Source: Lactobacillus melliventris (GTDB lineage: Bacteria > Bacillota > Bacilli > Lactobacillales > Lactobacillaceae). Taken from it: 64,000 nt of DNA. A model generated the notes under the pieces. It was not told the origin of the DNA, did not search any database, and saw only the letters and a program-made list of their open reading frames with translations. Shown here one piece after another: positions 53,706 to 62,009 of the stretch. Location: assembly GCF_013346935.1 (NCBI RefSeq), contig NZ_JAAEEB010000002.1, positions 124,001 to 188,000 on the forward strand, written 5' to 3'. How positions within the stretch are numbered: position 1 is the first letter of the stretch; every line of letters begins with the position of its first letter. The position numbers and the translations under genes were made by a program.

Positions 53706-56236
53706 TGAAATATCAAAAACAGCCGACCAAAATTGAAGTAATTGGTGGTAGGGTGAATAACTTAAAAAACATCAACGTTGATATTCCCCTACATAAATTT
53801 GTAGCGATATCGGGATTAAGTGGTTCTGGCAAATCAAGCTTGGCGATGGGAATTTTGTACTCAGAGGGTGCAAGACGTTATCTTGATTCTTTGGCAGCCT
53901 ATACCAGAAGACGTATTAGTCAAGTTGGTCGTGCACAGGTTGATGAAGTGAAACATATTCCTTCGGCACTGGCTTTAAGGCAAAGGCCGGCTGTGCCTGG
54001 AGTTCGTTCCACGGTAGGAACAGTAACAGAAGTTTTTAACATCTTACGGCTGATTTTTTCCCGTTTAGGTTCACCTGTATGCCCAAACGGTCACCGGGTA
54101 CCAGCAACCATTAAAATAGCTGAAGCCATGGATCTAACTGGAGAAGCAATGGGGCGATTAACTTGTCCTACATGCGGGATACAATTTTATGCTTTTAGTG
54201 CAGAAGACTTTGCATTTAATTCTGATGGTTCGTGTCAAAAATGCCAGGGATTGGGAACAGTTGAAGAAATTGATGATAGTAAAATCATTGCAGATGAGAA
54301 TTTATCTCTTGAAAATGGAGCAGTGGCAACTTGGCAAATTCCTGGACGAAATTGGATGTGGCGTATTGCCCGGGAATTGGGGGTACGGACCGATATTCCA
54401 TATAAAGAGCTGAATGCTAAAGAAAAAGAAATTGTACTTCATGGAAAAGAGCGTAAAGTTCCGATTGATTTGCCAACTTCCACTGGTCGCGTATATCATT
54501 TAGATGCATTATATGAGAATGCTTATAATGCCGTGGCTAATTCACGCAAAACTACAAAATCCGAACGTGGCTTGCAAAGAATTAACTCTTTTTATAAGTT
54601 CAGTACCTGTCCCCGCTGCCAAGGCTATCGCATTGATCCCAGTCGCTGGCAGCAGTTAGTTGCTGGAAAAAATATTGTTGAAGCTGAACAGCTAACTTTA
54701 GGTGAACTGAACCATTATATGGGTGAGATTTTAGCTTCCCTGCCACAAGATATGCAAGAATTGGCAGAAAATTTAACCGGTGAATTGATGCATCAAGTCA
54801 AGCCCCTGCTAAAATTAGGCCTAGACTATCTGAGCCTAGATAGACAGGCTGACAGTTTATCTACTGGGGAACTGCAACGAATTCAGCTTGGTAGAACTTT
54901 GCGTACGGAAACCACTGGTGTGCTTTACGTCTTAGATGAACCATCTGTTGGTTTGCACCCTGATAATGTGGCCGGACTTATTGATATATTTCATGAACTG
55001 GTTAATCAAGGAAACTCTTTAGTTGTAGTTGATCATGAAACTGCAATCATTAAGGCAGCTGATTGGGTGATTGAAATTGGTCCAGGTTCAGGCAGCCGGG
55101 GTGGTGAGATTATTTCCCAGGGAATACCCAGTGAGATCGAGCAAAGTGAGCAGTCTCTGATTGGTCCTTACTTAACTGGTAAGGCACCACTTTTAGTTCG
55201 TCACAAGGCAAAAGCTGACCAAATTTTTAAACATGGCAAAGTTGAGTTTGATGTTACCGAACGCTTTAACTTGAAGAATATTCATGCTCAAATTCCTCTT
55301 AATCGCTTAACTTCTGTTACCGGCTTTTCTGGTGCTGGTAAGACTACCCTAATTCTTGATTCCCTCATTCCTGCACTTAAAGCACAAAAAAATCTTAAAA
55401 ATGGTCCTGATTGGGTAAAAAATTTAAAGAATGATGTTATTAAAAATGTAATTAGTGTTGACTCTACACCTGTTGGTAAAAATCAAAGGTCAACTGTTGC
55501 AACTTATACTGATATTATGGATAATTTGCGTAAACTCTTTGCCAAACAACCATTAGCAAAAAAGTTAAAATATCGCGCATCTCATTTTTCTTACAATAAC
55601 AAAGAAGGTGCCTGTCCGGCATGTAACGGAACCGGTGTCATTTCACTTGACATCCAATATCTACCGGACATGGTTGAAACATGCTCTGTATGTGGCGGTC
55701 ACCGTTTTAACCAAGATGTTTTACAAGTAAAATGGCATAACTTAAGTATTGCGGATGTCTTAAATTATTCCGTTGATGATGCGCTGGACAAAAAACTTTT
55801 TAAGAACGAACCAAAAATTAATAAAACAATTACAACTTTGCATGATATGGGTCTAGGATATCTACACTTGGGAGAATCTACCCCAGCTTTGTCTGGAGGA
55901 GAAGCACAGCGCTTGAAACTAACCAGTCATATCCATCAAAGACAGAAAGGGACATTATTTGTTTTTGATGAACCGACCGTTGGCCTACATCCACAAGATG
56001 TCAGAACTCTTTTGCATGTTTTTCAAAGATTACTTGAGCAAAAAGGAACTATTATTACAATCACACACGATTTAGATATTATGGCTAACAGTGATTATAT
56101 GATTGATATGGGACCAAAAGGTGGGATGCAAGGCGGGAAAATTATTGCAAGTGGCACACCTGTGGATATCTCGCAAAAATCTAATAGCTTAACTGGTAAA
56201 TATTTGCAAAAACAATTTAAATTGTATCAAAAATAG
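53705..56236 (+). CDS. Class II UvrA (UvrA2-like) ABC ATPase
   Basis: 843 residues, about 100 shorter than repair UvrA. First ATPase: Walker A GLSGSGKSS (about 36-44), signature LSTGELQR. Second: GFSGAGKTT, LSGGEAQR. Zinc-finger cysteines CPTCG, CQKCQG, CPRCQG, CPACNGTG, CSVCGG. The start goes quickly to EVKHIPSALALRQRPAVPG, and the UvrB-binding insertion appears absent, as in UvrA2/DrrC proteins linked to drug tolerance. Translationally coupled to a hydrolase and EIIC. The 18-bp repeat occurs in its coding DNA (55110-55127, 16/18). Confidence 0.88.
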   Translation: MKYQKQPTKIEVIGGRVNNLKNINVDIPLHKFVAISGLSGSGKSSLAMGILYSEGARRYLDSLAAYTRRRISQVGRAQVDEVKHIPSALALRQRPAVPGVRSTVGTVTEVFNILRLIFSRLGSPVCPNGHRVPATIKIAEAMDLTGEAMGRLTCPTCGIQFYAFSAEDFAFNSDGSCQKCQGLGTVEEIDDSKIIADENLSLENGAVATWQIPGRNWMWRIARELGVRTDIPYKELNAKEKEIVLHGKERKVPIDLPTSTGRVYHLDALYENAYNAVANSRKTTKSERGLQRINSFYKFSTCPRCQGYRIDPSRWQQLVAGKNIVEAEQLTLGELNHYMGEILASLPQDMQELAENLTGELMHQVKPLLKLGLDYLSLDRQADSLSTGELQRIQLGRTLRTETTGVLYVLDEPSVGLHPDNVAGLIDIFHELVNQGNSLVVVDHETAIIKAADWVIEIGPGSGSRGGEIISQGIPSEIEQSEQSLIGPYLTGKAPLLVRHKAKADQIFKHGKVEFDVTERFNLKNIHAQIPLNRLTSVTGFSGAGKTTLILDSLIPALKAQKNLKNGPDWVKNLKNDVIKNVISVDSTPVGKNQRSTVATYTDIMDNLRKLFAKQPLAKKLKYRASHFSYNNKEGACPACNGTGVISLDIQYLPDMVETCSVCGGHRFNQDVLQVKWHNLSIADVLNYSVDDALDKKLFKNEPKINKTITTLHDMGLGYLHLGESTPALSGGEAQRLKLTSHIHQRQKGTLFVFDEPTVGLHPQDVRTLLHVFQRLLEQKGTIITITHDLDIMANSDYMIDMGPKGGMQGGKIIASGTPVDISQKSNSLTGKYLQKQFKLYQK

Positions 56237-56293
56237 CAGTGAAAAGTCTTTAAAAAGAGCATTAGTGCTTTTATAGTAAGGCTTTTTTTCTTT

Positions 56294-56406
56294 TGTGGAA
56301 AAAACGGGAAATCTGTGGAAAAGTTAATCATAATTATTGCTTTCTGTGGATAACCTGCTATAATATTATATGTAAGCAATTAGCAGTCGAACGCAGCGAG
56401 TGCTAA
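56294..56406 (+). promoter_or_regulatory. clpL promoter with CIRCE operator and DnaA-box-like repeats
   Basis: -35 TTGCTT (56337-56342), 16 bp, -10 TATAAT (56359-56364). CIRCE at 56380-56406: TTAGCAGTC, 9 nt, GAGTGCTAA (one mismatch), the HrcA repressor site. Upstream and across the spacer lie TGTGGAAAA (56294-56302, 56314-56322) and an exact DnaA box TGTGGATAA (56345-56353). Confidence 0.88.
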
Positions 56407-56442
56407 TTACAAATTTATAACCTATCAAAGGGGTGTTTGCAT

Positions 56443-58539
56443 ATGGCATATTTTGATAACGATTTTGACGATTTATTTAACGAATTAAACAATTCATTCT
56501 TCAACAATACTAACGACAACGGTGGTGCTATTCCTATTCATTACTCTAGTAGTATGAATATTTCTCCACAAGACTTGAATCAAGGTGGACAAGTGGGACA
56601 AAAACAAGGTCAAAAGCCAATTGGTGTTGATCTGGTTGAGCAAGCTAAGAAGAATAAGTATGATCCTGTAATTGGGCGTGACGAACAAATTCAAGAAGTA
56701 ATTGAAATTTTAAGTCGGCGCAAGAAGAATAATCCTGTATTAATTGGACCTGCCGGGGTTGGTAAAACAGCCATTGTAGAAGGTTTGGCACAAAAGATTG
56801 CTGCAGGCGATGTTCCTGATAAAATGAAGGACAAGCATATTATTGCAATTAATATTAATGATATGGTTGCAGGATCAAGCTTGCGTGGCAGTTTTGAAGA
56901 ACGCCTTAAGAAAGTGATTGACGAAGCAAAAAAGAATCCGAACATTATTTTATTTATTGATGAATTACATAATATAGTTGGTGCAGGTTCTACTGATTCT
57001 GAAAATAATAACGGTGATGCCGCTAATATTTTAAAACCGGCTTTAGCTAGTGGCGATTTAAACTTAATTGGTGCAACGACTACAAGTGAGTACCGCAGAA
57101 TTGAAAATGATGCGGCACTAGCACGTAGATTCCAACCGGTACAGGTTCCTGAACCATCAGCTGAAGTTACCGTTAAAATCTTGGAAGGATTAAAAGATAA
57201 ATATGAGTCTTTCCATCACGTAAAATATAATGACAGTGCTTTGAAACTCGCAGTTGAATTATCGCAACGTTATATTCAGGGACGTTATTTGCCTGACAAG
57301 GCCATTGACTTAATGGATGAGGCAGGTGCTAAAAAGGGTCTTGATACAATTCCAAGCGACGAAGCAACTTTAAAGAAACGGATTAAAAAGCTTGAAAGTG
57401 AGAAAGAAGCAGCTGCCAAAAAAGAAGATTATAGTAGAGCAAGCGAGTTGAAAAAGCAAATTGAAGACTTGCGTGATAAGGCTAGTCATGTGGATGACGC
57501 TGCCACTCCTCATGTTACTGATGAAGATATCTACGCTTTAATCGAAGCTAAGACTAAGATTCCAATGAGTGAATTGCATGCAAGTGAAGGACAAAAGAAT
57601 CTTGACTTGGCTGAGAAATTAAAGAAAGTAGTTATTGATCAAGATAATGCTGTTGACGTCATTACAGATGCGATTGCCCGTAAACAAGTTTTTAAAGACA
57701 ATGATCGTCCTACTGGTACGTTCTTGTTAACAGGACCTACTGGCGTAGGTAAGACGGAATTAGCTAAACAATTAGCCATTCAACTATTTGGTGGTGAAAA
57801 TCATCTTATCAGACTGGATATGTCTGAATATCAAGATCAGATGGCGGTTAATAAATTGATTGGTTCGGCACCTGGTTATGTTGGTTATGGTGAAGGTGGC
57901 CAATTAACTGAAAAAGTTCGTCATCAACCATACAGTTTGATTTTGTTTGATGAAATTGAAAAAGCTAACCCACAAGTATTTAATGCCTTGCTTCAGATCA
58001 TGGACGATGGTCGCTTAACTGATGCTCAGGGCAGAACGGTTTCCTTTAAGGACACAATTTTAATCATGACTTCTAATGCAGGCTACTCTGACCAATTATT
58101 AAAAGACGGCAAAGTTGATCATGATAAGCTGATTAAAGCTCTTGAGACCTACTTCAGACCAGAATTTTTGAATAGACTTGATGCTATTGTTCCGTTTAAT
58201 TCATTGACCAAAGATGATATGAATAAGATCATTGATATCTATTTGAATAAAATGGCACATGTTTTGGCTAAAAAAGGTGTTAAGGTTGAAGTCTCTGATG
58301 AAGCTAAAGCCTACTTAGCAGACAAAGGCTATGATAAGAAATTTGGTGCAAGACCTCTACGTAGAGTCGTTGAGCAAGATTTAGAAACGCCAATTGCCAA
58401 ATTATTGATGAAAGAGCCTGACACTAAGTCAGTTAAGTTTACAGCAGATGATAAGCATGTTTACCTAAATGATGCCGCAGTTTTGGATATTTCGACAAAA
58501 CAAAATACTGAAACTAAAGATAACGCAAAACAAGACTAA
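56443..58539 (+). CDS. clpL: ClpL-type AAA+ chaperone (Hsp100)
   Basis: 698 residues from ATG 56443 (AAAGGGGTG upstream). N-terminal part is Asn/Asp/Phe-rich and lacks the zinc finger of ClpE. First AAA+ with GPAGVGKT; a short UVR-like coiled coil (KKEDYSRASELKKQIEDL); second AAA+ with GPTGVGKT. The ClpP-docking tripeptide (L/I-G-F/L) expected after TSNAG is missing (TSNAGYSDQLL), so it likely acts without ClpP, as ClpL does. Heat induction through HrcA is indicated by CIRCE. ClpE is the alternative name in some annotations. Confidence 0.87.
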   Translation: MAYFDNDFDDLFNELNNSFFNNTNDNGGAIPIHYSSSMNISPQDLNQGGQVGQKQGQKPIGVDLVEQAKKNKYDPVIGRDEQIQEVIEILSRRKKNNPVLIGPAGVGKTAIVEGLAQKIAAGDVPDKMKDKHIIAININDMVAGSSLRGSFEERLKKVIDEAKKNPNIILFIDELHNIVGAGSTDSENNNGDAANILKPALASGDLNLIGATTTSEYRRIENDAALARRFQPVQVPEPSAEVTVKILEGLKDKYESFHHVKYNDSALKLAVELSQRYIQGRYLPDKAIDLMDEAGAKKGLDTIPSDEATLKKRIKKLESEKEAAAKKEDYSRASELKKQIEDLRDKASHVDDAATPHVTDEDIYALIEAKTKIPMSELHASEGQKNLDLAEKLKKVVIDQDNAVDVITDAIARKQVFKDNDRPTGTFLLTGPTGVGKTELAKQLAIQLFGGENHLIRLDMSEYQDQMAVNKLIGSAPGYVGYGEGGQLTEKVRHQPYSLILFDEIEKANPQVFNALLQIMDDGRLTDAQGRTVSFKDTILIMTSNAGYSDQLLKDGKVDHDKLIKALETYFRPEFLNRLDAIVPFNSLTKDDMNKIIDIYLNKMAHVLAKKGVKVEVSDEAKAYLADKGYDKKFGARPLRRVVEQDLETPIAKLLMKEPDTKSVKFTADDKHVYLNDAAVLDISTKQNTETKDNAKQD

Positions 58540-58550
58540 TTTTTAAAACG

Positions 58551-58636
58551 AGAGTCATCCTCCAAAAGTGATATAAACCCTGAAATTAGGACAAAATTGG
58601 GGAGTCATACCACAATGAAGGGATGACTCTTTTTTG
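58551..58636 (+). terminator. clpL terminator split by an IS-end-like insert
   Basis: Perfect 10-bp arms AGAGTCATCC (58551-58560) and GGATGACTCT (58621-58630) plus T-run, but the loop is 60 nt. The loop contains AACCCTGAAATTAGGACA (58576-58593), nearly the same as the ends of the IS3 derivative at 33314-33472. Confidence 0.65.
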
Positions 58637-58644
58637 GATATATT

Positions 58645-58660
58645 CGTTTCACGTGAAACC
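58645..58660. promoter_or_regulatory. parS-like ParB site in intergenic DNA
   Basis: CGTTTCACGTGAAACC: perfect palindromic core GTTTCACGTGAAAC, 14/16 to parS (only the outermost bases differ). The remaining part of the 58540-58844 gap is AT-rich with no clear gene. Confidence 0.65.
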
Positions 58661-58844
58661 AGATGCACATACAAAAATACATTTTTGTTTTATTATTAGA
58701 AATTCATATTATTTTATTGGAAGATAGAAAAGTTTTACTATTGACAATAAAAAGAAATTAGTTTAAATTAGTTAACAATTAAATTAATATTAAAAGCTAA
58801 AGAGAAATTTTTAGCTTATGTAGTTTTTATAGGGGACAGTTCAA

Positions 58845-59867
58845 ATGAAACAACGAGTAGAAGACCTAGATTGGAAAAATCTGGGATTTAAGTATCGAGA
58901 TCTGCCTTATCGCTATGAGGCAAAATATAAAGATGGTGAATGGCAGGAAGGAAAGTTGACTGAAGATTCAACCATGACATTTTCTGAAGGTGCAGAAGTC
59001 CTGCATTATGGTCAGGAAATTTTTGAGGGCTTAAAGGCTTATCGTAGAAAAGACGGTAAAATCAACCTGTTTAGACCTGATCAAAACGCACACCGCTTTA
59101 CTCTTTCAGCAAAGCGGTTAGCCATGCCGCCTTTCCCTGAAGATAGGTTTGTTGCTGCAGTAAAACAAGTTGTTAAGGCTAACGAAGAGTTTGTACCACC
59201 ATACGACAGTGGTGCGACCCTGTATTTACGGCCACTTATGGTGGGGACATCTAAAGTTTTAGGTGTCGAAGCAGCCAGCGAATATACTTTCCGCATTTTT
59301 GCGGTCCCAGTTGGTGCATATATTAAAGGATTGAACCCTGCAGATTACATTGTTAGTGAATATGACCGTGCCGCTTATGCTGGTACTGGTCAAGCAAAGA
59401 CATCAGGTAACTATGCCAGCAGCTTGCTTCCATCCGTTGAAGCACACAAGAACGGCTTTGCCGATTGTCTTTACTTGGATCCACGTGAACATAAATATAT
59501 TGATGAATTTGGTGGTGCTAACTTCTACGGCATTACCCAAGAAGGTCAATTTGTCACACCAAAATCACAATCGATTTTGGTTTCTATTACCAAGCGCTCA
59601 CTTTTGGAAGTCGCTAAGTGGCAAGGCCTAAACCCAGTCGAACGTCAAATCACTTTGGAAGAAGCTTTCAACATGAAAGAAGCTGGTGCTATGGGTACAG
59701 CTGCTGTAATTTCCCCCGTAGGTTCAATTACGTACAAGGGTGAAAAGCACGTTATCTACAGTGAAACAGAAACTGGCCCAGTAACGACTAAGCTTTACAA
59801 TGAATTAGTTGATATTCAGTACGGTAATAAAAAAGGCCCAGAGGGCTGGGTCCAAACAGTAGAATAA
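58845..59867 (+). CDS. ilvE: Branched-chain amino acid aminotransferase
   Basis: PLP enzyme exchanging amino groups between Leu/Ile/Val and 2-oxoglutarate. 340 residues, fold-type IV. Motifs: FEGLKAYRRKDG, LYLRPLMVGT, PLP-Lys in GQAKTSGNYASSL, and AGAMGTAAVISPVG. Monocistronic, GGGGAC before the ATG, terminator 20 bp after the stop. No branched-chain biosynthesis genes are near, so a catabolic or salvage role is likely. Confidence 0.95.
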   Translation: MKQRVEDLDWKNLGFKYRDLPYRYEAKYKDGEWQEGKLTEDSTMTFSEGAEVLHYGQEIFEGLKAYRRKDGKINLFRPDQNAHRFTLSAKRLAMPPFPEDRFVAAVKQVVKANEEFVPPYDSGATLYLRPLMVGTSKVLGVEAASEYTFRIFAVPVGAYIKGLNPADYIVSEYDRAAYAGTGQAKTSGNYASSLLPSVEAHKNGFADCLYLDPREHKYIDEFGGANFYGITQEGQFVTPKSQSILVSITKRSLLEVAKWQGLNPVERQITLEEAFNMKEAGAMGTAAVISPVGSITYKGEKHVIYSETETGPVTTKLYNELVDIQYGNKKGPEGWVQTVE

Positions 59868-59885
59868 GTTTAAATATCGGGAACA

Positions 59886-59914
59886 CAAAAGCGAGGCTCA
59901 GTCCTCGTTTTTTT
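59886..59914 (+). terminator. Terminator after ilvE
   Basis: GCGAGG-CTCAGT-CCTCG followed by seven T. Confidence 0.88.
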
Positions 59915-59955
59915 ATTGCTATAGTATTGAAGTAAAAGTTTAATTATAAGAATCT

Positions 59956-60513
59956 TTATTCTTCAATCTTGTATAGACTTTGCTTCAGCAATTTGCGAAA
60001 GCTTTTATCGGCAGGTAACGATTTATCCGCAAACCAACCTGTTCCGACATTGACAATATCTCCTATTGCCAAATCTCTGATACATCTGCTTGCTAGTAGT
60101 TGCCTTTTGGGGTCAGTGAACTCTGTTGCTATCATTTGATTAAAAATAGATTTTAGATCATTAAAAGCTGCAGTAGTTTCAGGATACATATTGGTCCGCG
60201 GCATTTTTAAAACAAATTGTGTTAAATGAAAATGGTTAAGAGCTATTTGGCGAAATTCCATTGCAAAATCAATAATTGCTGTCATGCCGGCTTTACCAAA
60301 TAAATTTCGTCGCAGCTGATCTGTCATTAAATTAATTAACCAAGCAACTATAGCATAATTTAGTGCTAACTGATTGGGAAAGTAATTATATAAAGCCTGT
60401 GATTGAATACCAAGTTCTCTAGCGATCGTTGCAAAATTATTTTCTTTTTTATTTTCAATTAATTTAATGCTGGTTTTTATAATTAATTCTTTGGATAAAA
60501 TTTGACGTGGCAT
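59956..60513 (-). CDS. TetR-family transcriptional regulator
   Basis: 185 residues. N-terminal helix-turn-helix: IARELGIQSQALYNYFPNQLALNYAI. The C-terminal ligand domain has the TetR_C WHG-like layout but no ligand can be assigned. Divergent from the TauE-type exporter, with two palindromes between them, so it probably represses that gene and itself. Confidence 0.9.
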   Translation of the reverse strand: MPRQILSKELIIKTSIKLIENKKENNFATIARELGIQSQALYNYFPNQLALNYAIVAWLINLMTDQLRRNLFGKAGMTAIIDFAMEFRQIALNHFHLTQFVLKMPRTNMYPETTAAFNDLKSIFNQMIATEFTDPKRQLLASRCIRDLAIGDIVNVGTGWFADKSLPADKSFRKLLKQSLYKIEE

Positions 60514-60537
60514 ACTAAATTTCCTATTTGCTTGACT

Positions 60538-60571
60538 TTTACAATTTGTAAATTAAAATTACATATTGTAA
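60538..60571. promoter_or_regulatory. Two TetR-type operators
   Basis: TTTACAATTTGTAAA (60538-60552) and TTACATATTGTAA (60559-60571) share TTACA-N3-TGTAA. The first directly follows a -35-like TTGACT (60532-60537) of the exporter promoter. Confidence 0.6.
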
Positions 60572-60613
60572 CTATAACACAAGATAGGGCAAAACTGAAG
60601 GGGTTTAAGCATC

Positions 60614-61363
60614 ATGAAGATTTTTTTATTGGGACTAATAGGGTTAGTAATAGGAACTTTTGTTATTCTTTTTGGTGGTGGCGGTGCAGCCATTTACCTG
60701 GCAATTTTGACCGGTTTGTTTGGCTTAAATGCAGCAGCAGCTTCTTCAACTTCATTAGTGACTGCTTTACCTTCATTAATTATCGGTGCAATTAGCTATT
60801 ATCGTCAAAGACAAATAAATACTAAAGTAGGTAATCAGATGCTAATGACGGCAATTCCTGCTGTGATAATAGGCTCATTAGTCTCAAAATATATTCCTGC
60901 CAAAATTTATAAATGGTTAATAGGAATTGTCCTAGTAGTGCTTGGCATTAACATGTTATTTAAGAAGAAAACACAAACTGCTGAGACAGTTGAGAAAACC
61001 CGGTTTGCTAGAATGGAAGCTGGAATTTATGGTATTTTAGGAGGTTTAATGGTTGGCGTAGCCGGCATGAGCGGTGGCGCTGTTATCATCGGTGGCTTAT
61101 TTTTGTTAGGATTACAAGATTTTCAAGCTACTGCAACTTCAACTTACGTTTTAGTTTTTATGACCATTACGGGCGCGATTTTTCATATTGCTGACGGTCG
61201 GGTAGACTGGTCTGCTGGCTTGCCCTTAATGATTGGTGCCATATTAGGTGCAATAATTGCACCCAGACTGGCCCAGATTTTAGCCAAAACTAAAATTACT
61301 CGTTACATGAAACCCACAATTGGTATTTTGCTTATATTATTAGGGGCTAAGTCATTGCTTTAG
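60614..61363 (+). CDS. TauE/SafE-family membrane exporter
   Basis: 249 residues, about eight membrane segments. Family repeats: VLFGGGGAAIYLAILTGLFG near the start and VGVAGMSGGAVIIGGLFLLG in the second half. Usually exports sulfite or organosulfonate anions; the substrate here is unknown. GAAGGGG precedes the ATG. Likely controlled by the divergent TetR regulator. Confidence 0.9.
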   Translation: MKIFLLGLIGLVIGTFVILFGGGGAAIYLAILTGLFGLNAAAASSTSLVTALPSLIIGAISYYRQRQINTKVGNQMLMTAIPAVIIGSLVSKYIPAKIYKWLIGIVLVVLGINMLFKKKTQTAETVEKTRFARMEAGIYGILGGLMVGVAGMSGGAVIIGGLFLLGLQDFQATATSTYVLVFMTITGAIFHIADGRVDWSAGLPLMIGAILGAIIAPRLAQILAKTKITRYMKPTIGILLILLGAKSLL

Positions 61364-61385
61364 CTATTAACTACTTAAAATGTTT

Positions 61386-61422
61386 AAAAGCACTAGTATT
61401 TCAGCTAATACTGGTGCTTTTT
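61386..61422. terminator. Bidirectional terminator
   Basis: AAAAGCACTAGTATT pairs with AATACTGGTGCTTTT (two G-T type mismatches), T-run beyond. Confidence 0.85.
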
Positions 61423-61723
61423 AAATTAATTCATTTTGCTGTATGTTTTTAGTTGTTTGAGCAGCTCGAAAGGCTATGGGAACAACGATGTTGTCGACTT
61501 CACGGCTATGCAAAATTAATTTAATTAAGTTATCGACTGCTAATCGAGCGATTTCTTTAACAGGCTGGACTATTGAAGAAAGACTGGGTGTAATGCTTGG
61601 CATCATTTGAAAACCATCATAACCAATTAATTGTAATTCTTCAGGAATTTTAACCGAATAATTTTTTAGCTTAAAAAGTAACTGATAAACAGTTTCTTCA
61701 TAATAGTAAAGATTACGATATCG
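61421..61723 (-). pseudogene. LacI-family regulator, C-terminal remnant
   Basis: About 100 codons of the effector-binding end of a LacI/GalR repressor: YRNLYYYEETVYQLL, KIPEELQLIGYDGF, SLSSIVQPVKEIARLAV, and a normal C-terminal end. A stop at 61724 and the loss of the DNA-binding half show it is dead. The junction at about 61720 runs into a transporter remnant on the other strand. Confidence 0.8.
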
Positions 61724-62008
61724 TCAAACTTAGTAATCTGACTAAAGATATGGTTGAAAGAACTAATATGTCAACGACTAGAATGACTTTTCTCATTTTT
61801 AGTTGTAACACTGCCTTTAGTTAATATTTTACTAAGTTGGAGCCAATATGTACCGCATCATGTTCAATCCGGTAAAGCAATCTTTGCCATTAAGGCTAAC
61901 TTTATTTTGTTACCGATAGCTATGATTGTATTATCAATTGTAGTAATGTACTTTTATAATCTTGATAAAATTTATAACCAAATAAAAATGACTAATAAGG
62001 AGAATTAA
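61722..62008 (+). pseudogene. GPH-family sugar symporter, deleted remnant
   Basis: The first part reads NLTKDMVERTNMSTTRMTF, like the cytoplasmic LTxxxxERTxxxxxRM loop of GPH transporters. After a frame change at about 61795 it reads VVTLPLVNILLSWSQYV and continues through the last membrane segment to FYNLDKIYNQIKMTNKEN and a stop at 62006. Most of the transporter is missing. Its last codons carry the ribosome-binding site of the next gene. Confidence 0.75.
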
Positions 62009-62009
62009 A

